Shown here piece by piece: positions 1 to 5,177 of a DNA stretch of 9,523 bases; position 1 is the stretch's first letter, and every line of letters begins with the position of its first letter. The position numbers were made by a program, and so were the translations under genes. The notes under the pieces were generated by a model. The model was not told the DNA's origin. It saw only the letters and a list, made by a program, of their open reading frames with translations, and did no database searches. The DNA lies in the NCBI GenBank assembly GCA_900751035.1, contig CAADSF010000223.1, positions 1 through 9,523 on the forward strand, given 5' to 3'. Source of the DNA: an uncultured Oscillospiraceae bacterium. GTDB lineage: Bacteria; Bacillota; Clostridia; Oscillospirales; Oscillospiraceae.

Positions 1-2
1 GA

Positions 3-41
3 ACTTTTCAAACCGCAGAATTGGCGGAAAAGATCCGCTGA
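3..41 (+). CDS. possible C-terminal tail of an upstream gene (partial)
   Basis: The window opens in a frame reading TFQTAELAEKIR and then TGA at 39-41. The residues look like an amphipathic C-terminal helix and the codons (GCG, GAA, AAG, ATC, CGC) suit the local style. Only 12 residues are visible, so no family can be named. The other two forward frames are also open for some distance (one to 74, one to 144) but give less protein-like residues. No terminator hairpin is visible between 42 and 140. It could equally be non-coding. Confidence 0.35.
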   Translation, partial: TFQTAELAEKIR

Positions 42-72
42 AGCGCGAAGACGCAATTGTGCGGTGTTGCCC

Positions 73-115
73 TTGATAATTCCGGCAAAACCGTGTATCG
101 TATATATTATGATAC
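73..115 (+). promoter_or_regulatory. candidate nadE promoter with inverted repeat
   Basis: TTGATA at 73-78 is followed after 17 bases by TATCGT at 96-101, an acceptable but weak -35/-10 pair. A second AT-rich -10-like string, TATGAT at 108-113, has no good -35 partner. The region 95-115 is an imperfect inverted repeat: GTATCGTA (95-102) and TATGATAC (108-115) around a TATAT centre, matching except for one G/T pair. It overlaps the -10 region, so it could be an operator. Exact start site and regulator are unknown. Confidence 0.35.
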
Positions 116-140
116 TTAATGAAATCAGGAGAACGATTCC

Positions 141-2057
141 ATGAAAGACGGTTTTATCAAGGTCGCGGCAGGAACGGTCGACGTTGCGGTCGCAGATGTG
201 GCGTATAACACGGAGCAAATTCTTGCGCGGATGCGTGAGGCAAACGCGGCTGGCGTGAATCTGCTGACGCTGCCGGAGCTTTGCCTGACGGGCTACACCT
301 GCGGCGATCTGTTTTTCTCCGACTGCCTGCTCGGCGCGGTCGAGCCTGCGCTGGCGCGGATCGTGGAGGCCTCGAAGGAGCTTTACCCGGTCACGGCGGT
401 CGGGCTTCCGCTGCGCTTCGGCGGAAAGCTCTATAACTGCGCGGCAGTCGTCCACGCTGGAAGGCTGCTCGGCGTGGTGCCGAAGACGCATCTGCCGAAT
501 TACGGCGAATTTTATGAGCTGCGGCAGTTTTCCTCCGCGAAAACGCTGGAGGGAAAGACCTATACGCTCCCGCTCTGCGGCCAGAATGTGCCGTTCGGGA
601 CGGAGCTTCTGTTCTGCTGCTCCGGGATGCAGGATTACACCTTCGGTGTGGAGCTCTGCGAGGATCTGTGGGTCCCCTGCCCGCCGTCGACGCGGCTCTG
701 CGCGGGCGGCGCGGCCATCATTCTGAATCTCTCCGCGTCCGACGAGGTCATCGGCAAGGCCGACTACCGCCGGTCGCTGGTCGGCGCGACGTCGGCAAGG
801 CTGGCCTGCGGATATGTCTACTGCAGCGCGTCGCCGACGGAATCCACGCAGGACATGGTCTTCTCCCGGCACCATCTGATTGCGGAAAACGGCACGCTTC
901 TGGCCGAAAACGAGCCGTTTGCAGGCGCTTCACTGACGATCTCCGAAATCGACGTGCAGCGGCTCATGCATGAGCGGCACCGCACAACGAGCTATGATTC
1001 CGTCCCCGGCCTTCAGGCCGTTCCCTTTGACCAGTCGCTGCGCGAGACTGTGCTGACGCGGCATATCGCGCCCAATCCGTTCGTCCCGCCGTATGACGAG
1101 CAGCTGCGTGCCCGCGCGGAGGCGATTCTGCGCATTCAGTCGCAGGGACTCAAAAAGCGCGTGGAGCATACGCACGCGAAAACGGTCGTGCTCGGCATTT
1201 CCGGCGGTCTTGACAGCACGCTGGCGCTGCTGGTGTGCGTGCGCGCGTTCGATCTGGCCGGGCGCAGCCGGAAGGAGATTCTGTGCGTCACCATGCCGTG
1301 CTTCGGCACGACGAAGCGGACGAAGTCCAACGCGGTCAAGCTCTGCGAGGAGCTTGGCGTCAGCGTACAGGAGGTCAATATCACCGCCTCCGTCCGGCAG
1401 CATTTCGCGGACATCGGCCACGACGAGGCCGTACATGACGTAACCTATGAAAACTGTCAGGCACGGGAGCGTACACAGGTGCTGATGGACATCGCGAACC
1501 AGTCCGGCGGGCTGGTCATCGGCACGGGCGATTTGTCCGAGCTTGCGCTCGGCTGGGCGACGTACAACGGCGATCATATGTCCATGTATGCAGTCAACTG
1601 CTCGGTTCCCAAGACGCTGGTGCGGTACATCGTGCAGTATGAGGCCGGGAGCAGTGCGCCCGCGCTGCGGGAGGTGCTGCTGGACATTCTTGACACGCCT
1701 GTCTCGCCGGAGCTTCTGCCCGCGGACGAAAACGGGCAGATCGCGCAGAAGACGGAGGATCTTGTCGGCCCGTATGAGCTGCATGATTTCTTCCTGTACC
1801 ATCTGCTGCGCTTCGGCTCGCGGCCGCGCAAGCTGTTCCGGATGGCGAAATATGCGTATGGCGGCAAGTATCCGGACGACGTGATCCGGCACTGGCTGAA
1901 AACGTTCTGCCGCCGGTTCTTCCAGCAGCAGTTCAAGCGTTCGTGTATCCCGGACGGCCCGAAGGTCGGCTCTGTGACGCTCAGCCCCAGAGGCGACTGG
2001 CGTATGCCGTCGGACGCGTCGGGAAGCCTGTGGCTCGCGGAGGCGGAGGCGCTGTAA
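141..2057 (+). CDS. nadE: glutamine-dependent NAD+ synthetase
   Basis: This cytoplasmic enzyme makes NAD+ from deamido-NAD+ (nicotinate adenine dinucleotide), ATP and glutamine, the last step of NAD biosynthesis. The 638 residues carry two domains. The N-terminal nitrilase-fold glutaminase (about 1-280) shows the Glu-Lys-Cys triad: E46 in LPELCLTGY, K115 in VVPKTHLPNY and C173 in GVELCEDLW. The C-terminal synthetase domain has the ATP-pyrophosphatase loop SGGLDS at 354-359, followed by the family motif TGDLSELALGW. Length fits the long two-domain NadE type, so ammonia is probably supplied by the protein's own glutaminase. The start is set by AGGAGA at 127-132, 8 bases before ATG. It lies upstream of the aromatic cluster, which has its own promoter, so the two are probably separate transcription units, though readthrough is possible because no convincing terminator follows nadE. 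Confidence 0.96.
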   Translation: MKDGFIKVAAGTVDVAVADVAYNTEQILARMREANAAGVNLLTLPELCLTGYTCGDLFFSDCLLGAVEPALARIVEASKELYPVTAVGLPLRFGGKLYNCAAVVHAGRLLGVVPKTHLPNYGEFYELRQFSSAKTLEGKTYTLPLCGQNVPFGTELLFCCSGMQDYTFGVELCEDLWVPCPPSTRLCAGGAAIILNLSASDEVIGKADYRRSLVGATSARLACGYVYCSASPTESTQDMVFSRHHLIAENGTLLAENEPFAGASLTISEIDVQRLMHERHRTTSYDSVPGLQAVPFDQSLRETVLTRHIAPNPFVPPYDEQLRARAEAILRIQSQGLKKRVEHTHAKTVVLGISGGLDSTLALLVCVRAFDLAGRSRKEILCVTMPCFGTTKRTKSNAVKLCEELGVSVQEVNITASVRQHFADIGHDEAVHDVTYENCQARERTQVLMDIANQSGGLVIGTGDLSELALGWATYNGDHMSMYAVNCSVPKTLVRYIVQYEAGSSAPALREVLLDILDTPVSPELLPADENGQIAQKTEDLVGPYELHDFFLYHLLRFGSRPRKLFRMAKYAYGGKYPDDVIRHWLKTFCRRFFQQQFKRSCIPDGPKVGSVTLSPRGDWRMPSDASGSLWLAEAEAL

Positions 2058-2081
2058 GTCCGCATTTTTCGTGACACACGG

Positions 2082-2110
2082 TTGACAATCAGTGCCCTGC
2101 GTGCTATGAT
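2082..2110 (+). promoter_or_regulatory. sigma-70/sigma-A promoter of the aro operon
   Basis: TTGACA (2082-2087, perfect -35) and TATGAT (2105-2110, one mismatch to TATAAT) are separated by exactly 17 bases. The predicted transcript starts near A2117, giving about 26 nucleotides before the leader-peptide ATG and about 150 nucleotides before the end of the attenuator. This strong match suits a gene set whose output is then cut back by attenuation. The start site is inferred, not observed. Confidence 0.85.
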
Positions 2111-2114
2111 TGTC
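2084..2114. promoter_or_regulatory. inverted repeat overlapping both promoter boxes (candidate operator)
   Basis: GACAATCA at 2084-2091 is the exact reverse complement of TGATTGTC at 2107-2114, with 15 bases between them. One arm covers most of the -35 box and the other most of the -10 box, centred near 2099, so a symmetric DNA-binding protein on this dyad would block RNA polymerase. The site is too far upstream to be in the transcript. No regulator family is recognised; part of the symmetry comes from promoter bases and may be chance. Confidence 0.4.
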
Positions 2115-2142
2115 GCAGATTTTCATAAGGAGAGTTTCTCTT

Positions 2143-2193
2143 ATGTTCACTTCTGTTTACGCGTCCTTTTATTACTTTACTGTCGCCGGATAG
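2143..2193 (+). CDS. Phe/Tyr-rich leader peptide of the aro operon attenuator
   Basis: The 16-codon reading frame encodes MFTSVYASFYYFTVAG and ends in TAG at 2191-2193. Six of 16 codons are Phe or Tyr (F2, Y6, F9, Y10, Y11, F12), four of them consecutive at 2167-2178. AAGGAG at 2127-2132 lies 10 bases before the ATG. The frame sits between a near-consensus promoter and an intrinsic terminator upstream of a DAHP synthase gene, the classic arrangement of an amino-acid-biosynthesis leader peptide. Its job is inferred to be cis-regulatory: ribosome stalling on these codons when Phe-tRNA or Tyr-tRNA is scarce would let transcription continue into aroF. There is no Trp codon, so tryptophan would not be sensed here. 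The peptide itself probably has no function. Confidence 0.85.
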   Translation: MFTSVYASFYYFTVAG

Positions 2194-2199
2194 TAAGGT
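2174..2199 (+). promoter_or_regulatory. leader hairpin 1:2 (pause or protector stem)
   Basis: Bases 2174-2184 pair with 2189-2199 (11 pairs, two of them G-U) around a GCCG tetraloop. The stem holds the last leader codons and the TAG stop. A ribosome stalled on the Phe/Tyr run at 2167-2178 would cover the left arm and open this stem. It shares 2197-2199 with the antiterminator, so the two compete only slightly. Its role is inferred by analogy with classic attenuators. Confidence 0.6.
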
Positions 2200-2252
2200 C
2201 AATTTGTGATGCGCAGAAGAGCTTGTGATTTGTATGCGGCACAGAATTGACT
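2197..2252 (+). promoter_or_regulatory. antiterminator fold (2197-2213 pairing with 2235-2252)
   Basis: Bases 2197-2213 can pair with 2235-2252: GGTCAATT with AATTGACT (one G-U), then TGTG with CACA across one bulged G (2244), then after an A/G mismatch TGCG with TGCG (four pairs, two of them G-U). That makes 16 pairs, and it takes the entire left arm and loop of the terminator, so the two folds exclude each other. The loop between the arms is about 21 bases. A ribosome at the leader stop (2191-2193) would reach to about 2205 and block the fold, giving termination; one stalled at 2167-2178 would leave it free, giving readthrough. Pairing was found by eye. Confidence 0.7.
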
Positions 2253-2266
2253 GTGCCGCATTTTTT
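2234..2266 (+). terminator. attenuator: intrinsic terminator upstream of aroF
   Basis: TGCGGCACAG (2235-2244) and CTGTGCCGCA (2251-2260) form a perfect 10-pair stem, extended by A2234-T2261, with the 6-base loop AATTGA and six Ts at 2261-2266. It lies between the promoter and aroF with no gene end nearby except the leader peptide, so it must be conditional for the operon to be expressed. It ends 21 bases before the aroF start. Confidence 0.92.
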
Positions 2267-2287
2267 ATTGTACTGGAGGTCAAAACC

Positions 2288-3292
2288 ATGATTGTCGTAT
2301 TGAAGCACAACGTCCCGGAGGAAAAGCGGAACCAGCTTATCATGTGGCTGCGGAACCAGCAAATCGACGTACACCCCTCGCTCGGCGAGTATCAGACCGT
2401 GCTGGGTCTGGTCGGCGACACGAGCCGGATTGATATGTCTTTGCTTGAAAGTCTGGATATCGTCGACTCCGTCAAGCGCGTTTCAGACCCCTTCAAATGC
2501 TGCAACCGCAAGTTCCACCCGGACGATACCGTGGTTTCGGTCGGCGAGGCAAGGTTCGGCGGCGGGCATTTCGCGATGATCGCGGGGCCGTGCTCGGTCG
2601 AATCGGAGGAGCAGATTGTGTATGTTGCGAAGGCGGTCAAGGCCGCCGGTGCGCAGCTGCTGCGCGGCGGCGCGTTCAAACCGCGCACGTCCCCGTATGA
2701 CTTCCAGGGCCTGCACGGCGAGGGCATCCGCCTGCTTGAGATTGCAAAGCAGGAGACGGGGCTGCCCATCGTGACGGAGCTGATGAACATCAAGCATCTG
2801 CCGCTGTTTGAAAACGTCGACGTCATTCAGATTGGCGCACGCAATATGCAGAACTATGACCTTCTGAAGGAGATGGGCGCGGTCAAAAAGCCGATTCTGC
2901 TCAAGCGCGGGCTTGCCAACACGCTCAAGGAGCTGCTGATGAGCGCGGAGTATATCATGGCCAGCGGCAACGACAACGTCATTCTCTGCGAGCGCGGCAT
3001 CCGCACGTTTGACGACTACACCAGAAACACGCTCGATCTGGCAGCCGTTCCGATGCTGCACGAGCTGTCGCATCTGCCGGTCATCGTCGACCCCAGCCAC
3101 TCCACGGGCATCAACCGGCTCGTGCCGCCCATGACGCTGGCGGCTGCCGCCTGCGGGGCGGACGGCGTCATCGTCGAGGTTCACAACGACCCCATACATG
3201 CGCTGTGCGACGGCGCACAGTCTCTGACCTGCGAGCAGTTTGCAGAGGTCGCGCGGAAGGTACGTGCGGTACGCGAGGCGGTGGCAGAATGA
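2288..3292 (+). CDS. aroF: 3-deoxy-D-arabino-heptulosonate 7-phosphate (DAHP) synthase, type I-beta with ferredoxin-like domain
   Basis: This enzyme condenses PEP and erythrose-4-phosphate to DAHP, the committed first step of the shikimate pathway. The 334 residues begin with a small ferredoxin-like/ACT-like domain (about 1-70), then a TIM barrel. Visible motifs are AGPCSVES with the metal-ligand Cys at 102, KPRTSPYDFQG at 131-141, IGARNMQN, CERGIRTFDDYTRNTLDL, DPSHSTG and a VEVHNDP end. Size and Cys position match the Thermotoga-type enzymes, whose N-terminal domain mediates inhibition by Tyr and, more weakly, Phe; similar control is inferred here. The start is ATG 2288, 8 bases after GGAGG (2275-2279). 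An in-frame ATG at 2225 would place the attenuator hairpin inside the gene and is rejected. The TGA stop overlaps the next ATG. Alternative symbols are aroG or aroA in some Firmicutes. Confidence 0.96.
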   Translation: MIVVLKHNVPEEKRNQLIMWLRNQQIDVHPSLGEYQTVLGLVGDTSRIDMSLLESLDIVDSVKRVSDPFKCCNRKFHPDDTVVSVGEARFGGGHFAMIAGPCSVESEEQIVYVAKAVKAAGAQLLRGGAFKPRTSPYDFQGLHGEGIRLLEIAKQETGLPIVTELMNIKHLPLFENVDVIQIGARNMQNYDLLKEMGAVKKPILLKRGLANTLKELLMSAEYIMASGNDNVILCERGIRTFDDYTRNTLDLAAVPMLHELSHLPVIVDPSHSTGINRLVPPMTLAAAACGADGVIVEVHNDPIHALCDGAQSLTCEQFAEVARKVRAVREAVAE

Positions 3293-4122
3293 CGGTCGGG
3301 ATTGTGGGTCTGGGCCTCATCGGAGGCTCGTTCGCGAAGGCGTATCACGCCGCGGGCTGGACGGTGTACGGCTATGATGTGGACGAAAGTATGCTCGCCT
3401 TCGCGCAGCTGGCGGACGCGGTGAACGCGCCGCTTACGATGGAGAACATCGGCGCGTGCGACCTGGTGCTTCTGTGCGTGCGGCCGCTTGCCGCAATCGA
3501 CTATCTGCGCTCTGCCGCGCCGCATATTGGAAGCAAGCCCGTCGTGATTGACTGCTGCGGCACGAAGCGCGTGGTCTGCGCGGCGGCGTTCCCGCTGGCG
3601 GAGCAATATCAGTTTACCTACCTCGGCGGACATCCGATGGCCGGTACGCAGTATTCCGGCTTCGGCCATGCGCGGGCAAATCTGTACCACAACGCGCCGA
3701 TGGTCATCGTGCCGCCGGATTTTGACAACATTGACCTGCTCTCGCGTGTGCAGGAGCTGCTGCGCCCGGCGGGCTTCGGCAGCTACTCCGTCACGACGGC
3801 GGAGAAGCACGACGAAATGATTGCGTTCACGTCGCAGATGGCGCACCTTGTCTCGAACGCGTATATCAAAAGCCCGACGGCAGAGGCGCATAAGGGCTTT
3901 TCCGCCGGAAGCTACAAGGATATGACCCGTGTGGCGTGGCTGAACGCGCCGATGTGGTCGGAGCTGTTTCTGGAAAACAGGGACAATATGCTCCATGAGC
4001 TGGACTGCCTGATGGACAGGCTGATGGAATACCGCGCCGCGATTGCGGATAGCGACGCTGCGGCGCTGACACAGCTGCTGGAGGACGGCAAAAAACGCAA
4101 GGAGGAGGTCGACGGGCGATGA
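3289..4122 (+). CDS. tyrA: prephenate dehydrogenase
   Basis: This enzyme oxidatively decarboxylates prephenate to 4-hydroxyphenylpyruvate, the tyrosine precursor, with NAD(P)+. The 277 residues open with a Rossmann loop GLGLIGGS (7-14) and an acidic residue at the end of the second strand (D30 in YGYDVDES), which suggests NAD+ preference. The family motif GGHPMAG (113-119) holds the likely catalytic H115, and the helical dimerisation domain follows with SQMAHLVSNAY. There is no C-terminal ACT domain and no fused chorismate mutase, so direct Tyr feedback through an ACT domain is absent. The start ATG overlaps the aroF TGA as ATGA and its ribosome site is poor (GAGG at 3275-3278), so translation probably depends on ribosomes finishing aroF. 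It is the only branch-specific gene in the operon, placed second. Arogenate use cannot be excluded. Confidence 0.93.
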   Translation: MTVGIVGLGLIGGSFAKAYHAAGWTVYGYDVDESMLAFAQLADAVNAPLTMENIGACDLVLLCVRPLAAIDYLRSAAPHIGSKPVVIDCCGTKRVVCAAAFPLAEQYQFTYLGGHPMAGTQYSGFGHARANLYHNAPMVIVPPDFDNIDLLSRVQELLRPAGFGSYSVTTAEKHDEMIAFTSQMAHLVSNAYIKSPTAEAHKGFSAGSYKDMTRVAWLNAPMWSELFLENRDNMLHELDCLMDRLMEYRAAIADSDAAALTQLLEDGKKRKEEVDGR

Positions 4123-5177
4123 AGACAGTCTCGGTCGCCGCCTCAAGGCGATATGACATCCTGATTGAGCGCGGACTGCTGCGCCGTGCGGGCGAACTGG
4201 TGCACGGCGTGACGAACGCGGGTACGGTCATGCTCGTCTCGGACGATTCCGTATGGCCTCTGTATGGCGAAGCAGTGCAGGAAAGCCTTGCGGGAGCCGG
4301 GTTTTCCGTGTGCCGGTTCGTATTTCCGCATGGAGAGGGCTCCAAGTGCGCAAAGACGTATCTGGCGCTGCTGGACGCGCTGTGTGAAAACCGGCTGACG
4401 CGGGCGGATGCGGTCGTCGCGCTGGGCGGCGGCGTGGTGGGCGATTTGACGGGCTTTGCGGCCTCCACCTATCTGCGCGGGATTGGATTTATCCAGATTC
4501 CGACGACGCTGCTGGCCATGGTCGACTCCTCCGTCGGCGGCAAGACGGCCATCGATCTGCCCGCCGGAAAAAATCTGGCCGGGACGTTCTATCAGCCGTG
4601 GCTCGTGCTCTGCGACCCGGACTGTCTGGATTCCCTGCCGGACGAAATTTTCCGCGACGGCTGCGCGGAGGTCATCAAATACGCGGTGCTTGGAAACGCG
4701 CCGTTTTTCGACGTTCTGAACCGCACGCCGCCGCGTATGCAGCTGGAGCACATCATTGAAACGTGCGTGCGGATGAAACGCGATATCGTCGCGCAGGATG
4801 AATTTGACCGCGGGCAGCGGCAGCTTCTGAATCTCGGCCACACCTTCGGCCATGGAATTGAGGCGTGCAGCAGCTTTGCTGTCAGCCACGGCTCCGCCGT
4901 CGCCATCGGCATGGCGATGATCGTGCGGGCAGCGGCGCAGTTTGGCCTCTGCGAGGCTCAGACGCGGGACGCGGTGCTGGCGCTGCTGCGGCAGTACGGG
5001 CTTCCGACTGACTGCACGTATCCGGCAGAGCGGATGCTCGGCACGATTTTACACGACAAAAAAGCCTCCGGCGGCTCGATGAATCTGATTGTTCCAACGG
5101 CTGTCGGAAGCTGTGCAATCCGAAAGACACAGACCTGCGAAATTCCGGGCTGGCTGAGAGCCGGAGGTGCGCAATGA
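4119..5177 (+). CDS. aroB: 3-dehydroquinate synthase
   Basis: This enzyme converts DAHP to 3-dehydroquinate, step two of the pathway, using a divalent metal and catalytic NAD+. The 352 residues show the NAD-binding GGGVVGD (103-109), the IPTTLLAMVDSSVGGKTAID block (127-146) with substrate-binding Lys, AEVIKYAVL with metal ligand E184, LNLGHTFGHGIE with H241 and H245, and HGSAVAIGM with H257. Spacing of the two metal His residues (16) equals that in the well-studied fungal enzyme. Length is typical for a single-function bacterial AroB. It begins with ATGA overlapping tyrA; GGAGGAGG at 4101-4108 supplies a good ribosome site inside the end of tyrA. All key residues seem present. Confidence 0.97.
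   Translation: MKTVSVAASRRYDILIERGLLRRAGELVHGVTNAGTVMLVSDDSVWPLYGEAVQESLAGAGFSVCRFVFPHGEGSKCAKTYLALLDALCENRLTRADAVVALGGGVVGDLTGFAASTYLRGIGFIQIPTTLLAMVDSSVGGKTAIDLPAGKNLAGTFYQPWLVLCDPDCLDSLPDEIFRDGCAEVIKYAVLGNAPFFDVLNRTPPRMQLEHIIETCVRMKRDIVAQDEFDRGQRQLLNLGHTFGHGIEACSSFAVSHGSAVAIGMAMIVRAAAQFGLCEAQTRDAVLALLRQYGLPTDCTYPAERMLGTILHDKKASGGSMNLIVPTAVGSCAIRKTQTCEIPGWLRAGGAQ

Noticed and set aside
2043..2069. Possible weak terminator after nadE (GCGGA/TCCGC then ATTTTT)
   Set aside because: Only 5 pairs with an 11-base loop and it overlaps the stop codon; too weak to call.
930..2150. Long open frame on the minus strand across nadE (about 406 codons)
   Set aside because: It is the antisense shadow of GC-rich nadE, with an Arg/His/Gln-rich composition and no recognisable motif; nadE on the + strand has full catalytic motifs.
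2180..2244. Alternative pairing of leader CTGTCGCCG (2180-2188) with terminator left arm (2237-2244)
   Set aside because: Eight pairs with one bulge, but a stalled ribosome would cover it, giving the wrong regulatory sign; the 2197-2213 pairing is longer and mechanistically consistent.
2225..2287. N-terminal extension of AroF from ATG 2225
   Set aside because: It would translate through the attenuator hairpin, lacks a ribosome site, and adds non-conserved residues before the MIVVLKHN start.
2117..2287. T-box riboswitch or TRAP-type leader
   Set aside because: The leader is short, lacks a T-box sequence and specifier stem, and has no series of spaced GAG/TAG repeats; the translated Phe/Tyr peptide explains it.
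3181..4146. Minus-strand open frame over tyrA (about 321 codons)
   Set aside because: Arg-rich antisense shadow with no domain; tyrA explains the region.
4680..4710. Short GC hairpin followed by TTTTT inside aroB
   Set aside because: About 5 pairs including G-U with an 8-base loop; far weaker than the aroA hairpin and likely chance.
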